A DNA stretch of 15,520 nt from Chitinophagaceae bacterium. Its GTDB lineage: Bacteria > Bacteroidota > Bacteroidia > Chitinophagales > Chitinophagaceae. This document shows positions 7,341-14,856 of this stretch, one piece after another; position 1 is the stretch's first letter; the number at the start of each line of letters is the position of its first letter. Made by a program: the position numbers and the translations under genes. The notes beneath the pieces were generated by a model. It was given only the letters and a program-made list of their open reading frames with translations. It had not been told where the DNA came from and did not search any database. Where the stretch lies: the NCBI GenBank assembly GCA_003489485.1, contig DNMB01000019.1, positions 1 through 15,520 on the forward strand, given 5' to 3'.

Positions 7341-8849
7341 TTAATCGTTCATCATTTTTTGCAGCAGTCTTGTCAGCACCAACAGCAGGGCAGCGGCAAT
7401 ACCCGACATGACTACGAAAAGTAAAAAGAAATCGTACATGTTATTCATCTGGTAACCCATAAACTGGGTGGTTCTTCCATCGGGGTACAGGGCGCTGAGT
7501 ACACCGGCCAACTTGTTAGCGGCCGCATTGGCCAAAAACCAGACCGCCATCAGCAACGAGGCAAATTTAATAGGAGCCAGTTTATTGACGAGTGAAAGGC
7601 CGATTGGCGAGAGGCAAAGTTCGCCCCATGTATGAAGGGCATACATGCCCAACAACCAGATCATGCTCACTTTGGTGCTTGCCTGTACATCCTTGACCCC
7701 AAAGGCGATCCACAAATAACCCAAGGAGAGCAAAAAGAGACCTAGCGACATCTTGGTAGGAGAAGAAGGCTCCCTTTTTCCCAGTTTTAACCAAAGCCAG
7801 GCAAAGACGGGCGCAAAGAGTACTACATATATTGAGTTAAGCGAAGCGAAGAAGCTGGCAGGTACTGTAAAAAAGCCAAGGTCGCGTTGGGTCTGTTCTT
7901 CGGCAAAAAAAGTAAGAGAGGCACCGGCTTGCTCAAACGCACTCCAGAAAAAGACCACAAAGAACGAAACACAAAAAATAACGGCCACCCGCTGTTTCTC
8001 TATCTTGGCAAGGGCTTTATCTGAGAAAATAATGAACCCGATCAGTACCGGCGCTGCGATCAGTACATAGGCCAGATAATCTACCACACTGGTATCTACA
8101 TACAAGGCAGCGATCATGATGGCAGATAGCAGTATCAGCAGACCCACCACGTTCGACGGACGTGTCCAGGCGGCGGGTGCATGGGCCGGCGTAAGTCCCA
8201 ATACATTGTTATCGGGATCCAACACATATTTTTTATGATAAAAAAGTTGAACCACCACGCTGATCAACATGGCGATACCCCCGGCCAAAAAGGCCCATTT
8301 AAAGTCTTCGGGATGGCCGGTGTCGCCCACCAGCCCACAGATGATGGGGCCTATGGCGCCACCAACGTTGATCCCCATATAAAATATGGTGTAGGCCGAG
8401 TCGATTCGGCGATCTCCCTTCGGGTAAAGCTGCCCGACCATGGCCGAAATATTGGGTTTAAAGAAGCCATTACCCGTTATCATCAATCCCAATCCTGTAA
8501 AAAATAAGATGGTAGAAACATCGGCATACGATTGATAGAGTGAGGCACAGAAAAACAGTACGAACTCGCCTAGTGCCATAAGAAGGCCCCCCACGATGAT
8601 GGAGCGCTGGTTACCCCAATAGCGGTCAGCGATATATCCTCCCAGCAAGGGCGTCAGGTAGACCAACCCTGTATAGCTTCCGTAGATATTGGAGGCAAAG
8701 ACCTTGTCGAACATCAGGGCTTTGGTCAAAAACAACACCAATATGGCGCGCATGCCATAGTAATTGAATCGTTCCCACATTTCAGTGGCAAACAAGACGG
8801 CCAGTCCCTTGGGGTGACCGGTCTGGGTCGAAGTCGTAGACGTAGACAT
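7341..8849 (-). CDS. POT/PTR2-family proton-dependent di/tripeptide transporter
   Basis: This 502-residue major-facilitator protein should import di- and tripeptides with protons across the inner membrane. The first helix carries the ExxERFxYY proton-coupling and peptide-binding motif as EMWERFNYYG (23-32). GGYIADRYWG (70-79), GNGFFKPNISAMVGQLY (126-142) and the PTR2 signature FYMGINVGGAIGP (156-168) follow, with LSPIGLSLVNKLAP near the C-terminus. Hydrophobic segments across its length fit the 12-14 helices of the family. The first 13 residues are a Ser/Thr-rich tail. ATG 8847-8849 is supported by the closeness of the first helix. It is the first gene of the leftward unit and diverges from purD across 100 bases. 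Confidence 0.95.
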   Translation of the reverse strand: MSTSTTSTQTGHPKGLAVLFATEMWERFNYYGMRAILVLFLTKALMFDKVFASNIYGSYTGLVYLTPLLGGYIADRYWGNQRSIIVGGLLMALGEFVLFFCASLYQSYADVSTILFFTGLGLMITGNGFFKPNISAMVGQLYPKGDRRIDSAYTIFYMGINVGGAIGPIICGLVGDTGHPEDFKWAFLAGGIAMLISVVVQLFYHKKYVLDPDNNVLGLTPAHAPAAWTRPSNVVGLLILLSAIMIAALYVDTSVVDYLAYVLIAAPVLIGFIIFSDKALAKIEKQRVAVIFCVSFFVVFFWSAFEQAGASLTFFAEEQTQRDLGFFTVPASFFASLNSIYVVLFAPVFAWLWLKLGKREPSSPTKMSLGLFLLSLGYLWIAFGVKDVQASTKVSMIWLLGMYALHTWGELCLSPIGLSLVNKLAPIKFASLLMAVWFLANAAANKLAGVLSALYPDGRTTQFMGYQMNNMYDFFLLFVVMSGIAAALLLVLTRLLQKMMND

Positions 8850-8871
8850 GGGGTCAGTTGATTTAAGTGTT

Positions 8872-8901
8872 TGAAAATAAAGATTATTATCTTATCCCCA
8901 A
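8872..8901 (-). promoter_or_regulatory. Weak promoter candidate for the POT-OPT-AlkB unit
   Basis: On the minus strand, TTG (8901-8899), a 19-base spacer and TATTTTCA (8879-8872) lie at the spacing of Bacteroidota promoters. The -7 half has two mismatches to TAnnTTTG. The element ends 22 bases before the transporter ATG. This is the best candidate I could find in the 100-base divergent gap, but it is weak. Confidence 0.25.
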
Positions 8902-8917
8902 TTAGCGGTAGGCTATT

Positions 8918-8925
8918 TACTTTCG
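8918..8925 (+). promoter_or_regulatory. Weak -7 candidate for purD
   Basis: TACTTTCG differs from TAnnTTTG at one position and ends 24 bases before the purD ATG. No TTG lies 19 bases upstream. I see no purine riboswitch-like structure in the short gap. Confidence 0.25.
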
Positions 8926-8949
8926 CACCTAACTTTTCTACCGCTCAGT

Positions 8950-10224
8950 ATGCGCATACTTCTTTTGGGATCCGGAGGCCGCGAACATGCCCTGGCTTGG
9001 AAAATTTCTCAGAGTCCGCTTTGCACCCAACTTTTTATAGCCCCGGGCAATGCCGGAACGCTCTTATTGGGTACCAATTGCCCCATAGGCGTTACCGATT
9101 TTGAAGCCATTGCTGCCCTTTGTGTGGCAGAGCAAATTGATATGGTAGTGGTAGGACCCGAAGAGCCGTTGGTAAAGGGTATCAGGGAATTTTTAACTGC
9201 CTATGATGGACTTGGCTCGCTTAAGATCATCGGGCCCGGCAAAGAGGGTGCTCAATTAGAGGGCAGCAAGGCATTTGCCAAAGCTTTTATGGAGCGCCAC
9301 GCGATTCCGACCGCTCGCTACAAAGAGTTTTCTGCTTCTAATTACGAAGAAGGCGTTGCTTATTTGCAACAGCATCCATTGCCGATCGTGTTAAAAGCAG
9401 ACGGACTGGCGGCCGGCAAGGGAGTGCTTATCTGTGAGACCCTATCCGAAGCACTACAAGGCTTCGAAGCCATGATCCGCGAGGCGCGCTTTGGCGAGGC
9501 GGGCAAAAAAGTAGTGGTCGAACAATTTCTACGAGGTATAGAGATCTCCGTCTTTGTGCTTACCGACGGAAAGCAATATGTACTGTTGCCCGAGGCCAAA
9601 GACTACAAGCGAATCGGAGAGGGCGACAGAGGGCTCAACACCGGAGGAATGGGAGCGGTAAGCCCCGTGCCATTTGTGGATGCGGCCCTTTGGAAAAAGA
9701 TCGAGGAGCGGGTGGTGGTCCCCACCATTAACGGCTTGCAGCAAGACGGCATTCCGTATTGCGGGTTTGTTTTTATTGGCTTTATGATCGTGGCGGGGGA
9801 ACCCTTTGTAATTGAATACAACTGTCGCATGGGTGATCCGGAAACCGAGGTCGTTATTCCACGATTGACCTCCGATCTCGTGGCGTTGCTCGATGCCGCT
9901 GCCTCGGGGACCCTGTCACAGACCGGTCTGCAGATAGATCCCCGTACCGCCTGTACCGTGGTGGCGGTGAGTGGCGGGTATCCCGAAGAATACCAAAAAG
10001 GGCATCCTATTGCCGGATTGGATCAACAGCAAGATGCTCTCATTTTTCATATGGGCACCGCACGCAAGGACGGACAGGTAGTGACCAGCGGTGGTCGGGT
10101 GTTGGCCGTTACCTCGTTCGCAACTTCGATTGCCGAAGCCGCTGCCAAGTCGCAGCGGGTGCAACAGCAGATTCAGTTCAAAGACAAGTACTGGCGAACC
10201 GACATCGGCTATGAATTTAGCTAA
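8950..10224 (+). CDS. purD: Phosphoribosylamine-glycine ligase (GAR synthetase)
   Basis: This 424-residue cytoplasmic enzyme performs the second step of de novo purine synthesis: phosphoribosylamine plus glycine plus ATP gives GAR, ADP and phosphate. The start is ATG 8950, giving the standard N-terminus MRILLLGSGGREHAL with its Gly-rich loop. VVVGPEEPLVKG (66-77) is the substrate-binding segment of the N domain. The ATP-grasp core has VLKADGLAAGKGV (147-159), the GDRGLNTGGMGA stretch (225-236) and the metal-binding EYNCRMGDPETE (289-300). Length is normal and all domains are present. No other purine gene is in the window. It lies 67 bases ahead of mreB in the same direction, but mreB appears to have its own promoter. 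Confidence 0.98.
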   Translation: MRILLLGSGGREHALAWKISQSPLCTQLFIAPGNAGTLLLGTNCPIGVTDFEAIAALCVAEQIDMVVVGPEEPLVKGIREFLTAYDGLGSLKIIGPGKEGAQLEGSKAFAKAFMERHAIPTARYKEFSASNYEEGVAYLQQHPLPIVLKADGLAAGKGVLICETLSEALQGFEAMIREARFGEAGKKVVVEQFLRGIEISVFVLTDGKQYVLLPEAKDYKRIGEGDRGLNTGGMGAVSPVPFVDAALWKKIEERVVVPTINGLQQDGIPYCGFVFIGFMIVAGEPFVIEYNCRMGDPETEVVIPRLTSDLVALLDAAASGTLSQTGLQIDPRTACTVVAVSGGYPEEYQKGHPIAGLDQQQDALIFHMGTARKDGQVVTSGGRVLAVTSFATSIAEAAAKSQRVQQQIQFKDKYWRTDIGYEFS

Positions 10225-10234
10225 GGAAAACTCC

Positions 10235-10265
10235 TTTGAGAAGTTAATAATTTCCTACACCTTTG
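10235..10265 (+). promoter_or_regulatory. Promoter candidate for the mre operon
   Basis: TTTG at 10235-10238, exactly 19 bases of spacer, then CACCTTTG at 10258-10265 match TTTG-N19-TAnnTTTG with a single mismatch in the first base of the -7 half. It ends 26 bases before the mreB ATG, in the only sizeable gap ahead of the mre genes. Confidence 0.5.
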
Positions 10266-10291
10266 CTATCATACAAAAGTGATTTAAGGAA

Positions 10292-11317
10292 ATGGGAATT
10301 TTCAACTGGTTTACGCAAGAGATCGCCATCGATCTGGGCACGGCCAATACGCTCATCATTCACAACGATGAGGTAGTGGTCAACGAACCCAGCATCGTTG
10401 CCCTCAACCGAAATAATCCAAAAGAAGTTTTAGCGGTTGGTAAAAAGGCATTGATGATGCACGAGAAAACGCACGAGAGCATTCGTACCGTGCGTCCTCT
10501 TCGCGACGGCGTGATCGCAGATTTTAATGCGGCCGAGTTGATGATACGCGAGCTGATCAAATTGGTCTATCCCAAAAGACCTTTGTTGCCTCCGAGCTGG
10601 AGAATGATGATCTGTATTCCCTCTTCCATTACCGAAGTAGAAAAAAGAGCGGTGCGCGATAGCGCCGAACAAGCAGGTGCCAAAGAGGTGTATCTGATTC
10701 ACGAACCGATGGCTGCTGCACTGGGTATCGGTATCGATGTAGAGGAGCCTGTCGGAAATATGATCATCGATATCGGAGGGGGTACCACTGGTATTACGGT
10801 GATCGCATTGGCCGGTATCGTGTGCGATCAATCCATTCGTATTGCGGGCGATGAGTTTACGGCCGACATTATGGAAGCTCTTCGTCGTTATCACTCTCTG
10901 CTGATCGGGGAGCGTACGGCAGAACAGATCAAGATACAAGTGGGTGCGGCCACGAAAGACATCGATAATCCTCCCGATGATTTTGCGGTCAACGGTCGCG
11001 ATCTGGTTACGGGTATTCCCAAGCAGATCATGGTCAGTTACCAAGAGATCGCCGAAGCGCTCGATAAAAGTGTCTTCAAGATAGAAGAAGCGATCTTGAA
11101 AGCCCTCGAGCAAACCCCTCCGGAGCTCGCGGCCGACATCTATCGTCGCGGTTTGTACATTACCGGCGGTGGTGCCTTGTTGCGCGGACTCGATAAGCGG
11201 TTAAGCGCAAAGATCAAGTTGCCTGTGCACATAGCAGACGATCCGCTCAAGAGCGTGGTGCGCGGTACAGGTATCGCACTTAAGAACTACGATCGTTACC
11301 CCTTTGTGATGAGATAA
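10292..11317 (+). CDS. mreB: Rod shape-determining actin homologue MreB
   Basis: This 341-residue protein forms membrane-bound antiparallel filaments that steer the lateral wall synthesis complex. The N-terminal MGIFNWFTQ can form the membrane-binding amphipathic helix. Actin-fold nucleotide motifs are IDLGTANT (13-20, phosphate 1), HEPMAAALG (137-145, with E138 at the catalytic Glu position), DIGGGTT (160-166, phosphate 2) and TGGGALLRG (291-299, adenosine). The residue after GGGTT is G167, where most MreB proteins have Glu. GERTAEQIK (206-214) and the C-terminal DRYPFVMR are family features. ATG 10292 gives the normal N-terminus; an AGGA lies too close to act as a usual ribosome site. It is the first gene of the elongasome operon, with mreC starting 28 bases after its stop. 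Confidence 0.98.
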   Translation: MGIFNWFTQEIAIDLGTANTLIIHNDEVVVNEPSIVALNRNNPKEVLAVGKKALMMHEKTHESIRTVRPLRDGVIADFNAAELMIRELIKLVYPKRPLLPPSWRMMICIPSSITEVEKRAVRDSAEQAGAKEVYLIHEPMAAALGIGIDVEEPVGNMIIDIGGGTTGITVIALAGIVCDQSIRIAGDEFTADIMEALRRYHSLLIGERTAEQIKIQVGAATKDIDNPPDDFAVNGRDLVTGIPKQIMVSYQEIAEALDKSVFKIEEAILKALEQTPPELAADIYRRGLYITGGGALLRGLDKRLSAKIKLPVHIADDPLKSVVRGTGIALKNYDRYPFVMR

Positions 11318-11345
11318 TTTGGCGGCCTATTAAACTGGTACTTCG

Positions 11346-12224
11346 TTGCGTAACGTTATTTTATTTATTCGTCGCTATTTTACCTTCTTTACTTTTTTAT
11401 TTCTGCAGGTAGTTTCTCTTTGGTTCTTGTACAGCTACAATACTTTTCACCAGGCACAATTTTTGCAAACAGCCAACGAGCTGACCGGTCAAGTCAATAG
11501 CCGGTATAAAAAAGTAGAGAACTTCTTTGCGCTCGGCGACGAGAACAGAAGGGTCCATCAACTGAACGATTCACTTTTCAATCTGTTGGCAAGACAATAT
11601 GTGCAGACCGATACCGGCCGGCAATTGGTTAGAGATACGGTACCGTCCGATACGCTCAATCGATATCGTCGATATTATTTTCGTCCGGCCGCGGTTATCT
11701 ATAACTCGACCAGCAGCGAAAAAAATTACATTCAACTCGATCGGGGTGCCTTGCATGGTATTACGGAGAATATGTCTGTGTTGAACTCCGACGGTGCCGC
11801 AGTGGGTGTGGTGGTGAATGTGAGCCCACGCTTTGCACAAGTAATGAGCTTGCTGCATGTGCGTCAAAAAGTAAATGTGGCGCTAAAGAAATCAGGCGAT
11901 TTCGGTACCATCGAGTGGGACGGGGTCGATCCCGGGCTGCTCTTGCTAAAGGGCTTGCCCAAAAGTGTTCCGGTCAAAGTGGGCGACTCGGTCGTGACCA
12001 GTCGCTACTCCTTTAATTTTCCGCCGGGGTACCCTGTGGGTACGGTGGCCGAGGTCATCAGCGATCCGGGCACTAATTTCTTTTTGCTGAAAGTAAAACC
12101 TGCGGCGCGTTTTTATAACCTGCAATATGTTTTTGTGGTAGAGAATCTGCAATACAGCGAACAAGCCCAGCTCGATGAGCAGACCAGAAAACGTATCGAA
12201 GACCCAAAACGCACCACCCGATGA
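11346..12224 (+). CDS. mreC: Rod shape-determining protein MreC, TTG start
   Basis: This 292-residue bitopic protein acts as the periplasmic scaffold that links and activates PBP2/RodA. It has a short basic N-terminus (RNVILFIRR), one membrane helix at about 11-30, a periplasmic helical segment at about 35-85, and the two-part beta domain from about 110. That domain includes KNYIQLDRGALHGI (126-139), the SDGAAVGVVVNVSPRFAQVM stretch (148-167) and GDSVVTSRYSFNFPPGYPVG (213-232). The start must be TTG at 11346-11348: an in-frame TAA lies upstream at 11331-11333, and the next ATG is about 140 codons in, past the membrane helix. The LRNVILFIRRYF beginning matches how I recall Bacteroidota MreC proteins starting (MRN...FIRRYF). 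The stop overlaps the mreD start by ATGA, implying translational coupling. Confidence 0.96.
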   Translation: MRNVILFIRRYFTFFTFLFLQVVSLWFLYSYNTFHQAQFLQTANELTGQVNSRYKKVENFFALGDENRRVHQLNDSLFNLLARQYVQTDTGRQLVRDTVPSDTLNRYRRYYFRPAAVIYNSTSSEKNYIQLDRGALHGITENMSVLNSDGAAVGVVVNVSPRFAQVMSLLHVRQKVNVALKKSGDFGTIEWDGVDPGLLLLKGLPKSVPVKVGDSVVTSRYSFNFPPGYPVGTVAEVISDPGTNFFLLKVKPAARFYNLQYVFVVENLQYSEQAQLDEQTRKRIEDPKRTTR

Positions 12225-12757
12225 GCGAGTTGATCAGAAATATCATCCGTTTTGCCCTCTTTTTGTTGTTTGAGGTGTATGTATTGAACCGGGTTCCTCA
12301 CTTGCATCGATTTATTTCGCCTTCACTTTATTTTTTATTTATTCTCTGGTTGCCTTTCGCCCTCACTGAGCGCTGGTTGCTATTGATCGCTTTTGCCACC
12401 GGGCTTACGCTTGATTATTTTACGCAAACACCCGGACTGCATGCTGCGGCTTGCGTGCTGATCGCTTATGTTCGACCCTTTTTGATCAGCGTCTTGACCC
12501 CGCGAGATAGCTCCGACTTCAATTACCGCGAACCCTCTCCGCAGTCGTTGTTGTGGGCGCCTTATTTTATTTATGTGCTGATCTTGACACTGCTGCATCA
12601 CGGCTGGCTGGTTTTGCTCGAGTGGATGAGTTTTGGCAGCTTCGGTGATTTTCTGATCAAGTTGATCTCTTCGACGGCTATCTCTTTGCTTCTGATCTTT
12701 ACCGTCGAGTTATTGTTTCCGCGTAACATGCGATTTAGAACCAATGTGGGCGGATAA
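12221..12757 (+). CDS. mreD: Rod shape-determining protein MreD
   Basis: This 178-residue integral membrane protein has about five or six hydrophobic segments and partners MreC in the elongasome. The region around GLTLDYFTQTPGLHAAACVL (61-80), followed by YVRPFLI, is the recognisable MreD core. In the first third, FEVYVLNRVPHLHRFISPSL also resembles Bacteroidota MreD. Its ATG overlaps the mreC stop by 4 bases (ATGA at 12221-12224), and the PBP2 gene starts 11 bases after its TAA. Sequence conservation in this family is low, so order in the operon adds much of the certainty. Confidence 0.94.
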   Translation: MSELIRNIIRFALFLLFEVYVLNRVPHLHRFISPSLYFLFILWLPFALTERWLLLIAFATGLTLDYFTQTPGLHAAACVLIAYVRPFLISVLTPRDSSDFNYREPSPQSLLWAPYFIYVLILTLLHHGWLVLLEWMSFGSFGDFLIKLISSTAISLLLIFTVELLFPRNMRFRTNVGG

Positions 12758-12768
12758 ATCTTTCTTTC

Positions 12769-14856
12769 ATGGCAGCGTATAATCAATCACGAAGCAATAT
12801 CATCCGATTACTTGTTATCATCTCTTTTTCGGTGATCGTATTGCAATTGATGTATCTGCAGCTGGTCGATCGCCGCTACAAGCAACTGGCCATGGACAAT
12901 GCGGTCTATGCCAAGGTAATTTATCCGGAGCGGGGTATCATCTATGACAGAAAGGGAAGGGCGATCCTCAACAATACGATCATCTACGACCTACTGGTTA
13001 CTCCGGCCGAAGTAAAGGGGATCGATACCCTCGATTTTTGTCGGCTCATGAATATCGATACCGCCGATTTTCGAAAGCGAATGATAGAGGCCATCGTAAA
13101 GAATACGCGCGTTAGGCCTTCGGTCTTTAAAGCGATGCTTACGCAAGAATTGCAGGCTCGTTTTGAAGAGAACAGCTGGAAGTTTCCCGGCTTTAACCTG
13201 GTGGAGCGCCCCTTGCGGATTTACCCATACGATGCAGCGGCGCATATCTTGGGCTATGTGCGAGAGGCCGACAAACGCGACATTGAGCGTTCCGAAAATT
13301 TTTACCGCCAGGGCGACTACATAGGAAAGACGGGCCTGGAAGCATTTTACGAACCTGTGCTAATGGGACAGCGCGGGGTGCAATACATGATCAAGGATAA
13401 CAAGAATCGTATTGTGGGCACCTATGAGAATGGCGAATACGATACGGCTGCCATCGCCGGCAGAAGTTTACACACCTACATCGATATTGAACTGCAGCAA
13501 CTGGCCGAAAAGCTGATGAGCAATAAGGTGGGCGGCATTGTGGCCATCGATCCCCGCACGGGTGGTATTCTTTCGATGGTGTCGGGCCCAAATTATAATC
13601 CCAATGATCTTTCGGGTCCTGACGGAAGCAAGAATTTTAGCAGAATGCAACTCGATGTTTCGGGGCCGATGCTCAATCGTGCCATTGCGGGAAAATATGA
13701 ACCGGGTTCTACCTATAAGCCGCTGGGTGCCTTGGTCGCACTCAATGAAAAAGTAATTACACCCTCTTATGGTTATCCCTGCGGAGGCCGCTATACACTT
13801 TGCGGTCACGGAAAACCTGAGTGTACGCATGCCGGAGGCGGGCATGCTGCCAACGTACGATTGGCCATTGCCAATTCGTGCAACGCCTACTTTGCGCATA
13901 TTTATCGGCTAACGGTCGATAATCGAAAATACAAGAATGTGTACGACGGGTATTTGCATTGGAAGCAGTACATGAACGCATTTGGATTGGGCGTACGTCT
14001 GGGCGTTGATCTGCCCAGTGAAAGTGCAGGCGGTATTGCCGATACGGCTACTTACAACCGCGAGAATGCGGGACGATGGACCTCTTGTACCAACCTGACC
14101 CTGGGCATCGGACAAGATAAGATGCAGGCTACACCCCTGCAAATGGCCAACGCCATGTGTATCATCGCCAACAAGGGTTATTATTATACGCCTCATTTCG
14201 TATCGCGCATCGAAGATGAGCAAGAGCAAGACAGCGGCTACATTAATCGTTATAAGATTCGTCACGACGTACTTACTTACATCCCTGCCGATGCCTTTAA
14301 TGATGTAATAGAGGGCATGAGTGATGTGGTAAAGGTTGGAACCGCACGCGGCGCACAGATAGAGGGAATCGAAGTATGTGCCAAGACAGGAACCGCAGAG
14401 AATTACACGGTGTTGGATGGTCGTCGCATTAAGCTGCCCGATAATTCGATGTTCGTTTGTTTTGCTCCCAAAGAAAATCCCAAGATCGCCATTGCCGTAT
14501 TTGTGCAGAATGCCGGTTTTGGTGCCACTTGGGCCGCACCCATTGCGCGTATGATGATGGAGAAGTATTTAAATGATTCTCTGTCGACGAGAAGCAAGGC
14601 CGACTCTGCTCGTATTGAGGCAGCCAATCTGATGCCTGCCTATTTTAAAAGACTTCAGTATCGCGAAGACTCGATCAGGGCGTTCAAGTGGTTTCAAACA
14701 ACAAGAGATAGTATCTATATAGAGCGATATACAAAATGGCAGGGGCCTGCGGTGCCTGGCAAACGGCAGCCCTCATCGAAGCAAAAAGCTAAGCCGGTAA
14801 TGGCTGCAGTGGTCCCGCACCGCATCGCGATCGAAAAAAAGGAGGCCTTGCGATGA
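12769..14856 (+). CDS. mrdA: Penicillin-binding protein 2, elongasome transpeptidase
   Basis: This 695-residue class B penicillin-binding protein cross-links peptidoglycan during cell elongation as the partner of RodA. It has a short cytoplasmic tail, a membrane helix at about 11-30, and the dimerisation or pedestal domain containing YPERGIIYDRKGR (52-64) and DYIGKTGLEAFYE (183-195). The transpeptidase domain follows. Its active-site motifs are S314-T-Y-K317 within EPGSTYKP, S370-C-N372, and K539-T-G541. A Cys/His-rich stretch at 338-359 (C338, C345, H347, C352, H354, H359) lies between the first two motifs. After the transpeptidase domain there is a polar, basic tail of about 85 residues (from about 610). 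ATG 12769 is 11 bases after mreD. Beta-lactams acylate S314 in this family. The last codons contain the ribosome-binding site of rodA, and the stop overlaps the rodA ATG. Confidence 0.97.
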   Translation: MAAYNQSRSNIIRLLVIISFSVIVLQLMYLQLVDRRYKQLAMDNAVYAKVIYPERGIIYDRKGRAILNNTIIYDLLVTPAEVKGIDTLDFCRLMNIDTADFRKRMIEAIVKNTRVRPSVFKAMLTQELQARFEENSWKFPGFNLVERPLRIYPYDAAAHILGYVREADKRDIERSENFYRQGDYIGKTGLEAFYEPVLMGQRGVQYMIKDNKNRIVGTYENGEYDTAAIAGRSLHTYIDIELQQLAEKLMSNKVGGIVAIDPRTGGILSMVSGPNYNPNDLSGPDGSKNFSRMQLDVSGPMLNRAIAGKYEPGSTYKPLGALVALNEKVITPSYGYPCGGRYTLCGHGKPECTHAGGGHAANVRLAIANSCNAYFAHIYRLTVDNRKYKNVYDGYLHWKQYMNAFGLGVRLGVDLPSESAGGIADTATYNRENAGRWTSCTNLTLGIGQDKMQATPLQMANAMCIIANKGYYYTPHFVSRIEDEQEQDSGYINRYKIRHDVLTYIPADAFNDVIEGMSDVVKVGTARGAQIEGIEVCAKTGTAENYTVLDGRRIKLPDNSMFVCFAPKENPKIAIAVFVQNAGFGATWAAPIARMMMEKYLNDSLSTRSKADSARIEAANLMPAYFKRLQYREDSIRAFKWFQTTRDSIYIERYTKWQGPAVPGKRQPSSKQKAKPVMAAVVPHRIAIEKKEALR
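14838..14845 (+). promoter_or_regulatory. Canonical Shine-Dalgarno for rodA
   Basis: AAAGGAGG lies within the last codons of the PBP2 gene, with 7 bases between it and the rodA ATG at 14853. It is the only full-strength ribosome-binding site I found in this window; other starts have none or only weak purine stretches. Confidence 0.65.

Noticed and set aside
10223..10236. Small hairpin AAGGA-AAAC-TCCTT after purD
   Set aside because: It has only five base pairs and no T tract; it overlaps the -33 half of the proposed mreB promoter and is not a convincing terminator.
10430..11113. Minus-strand open frame of 227 codons
   Set aside because: It lies wholly antisense to conserved mreB and is His/Asp/Arg-rich with no family likeness.
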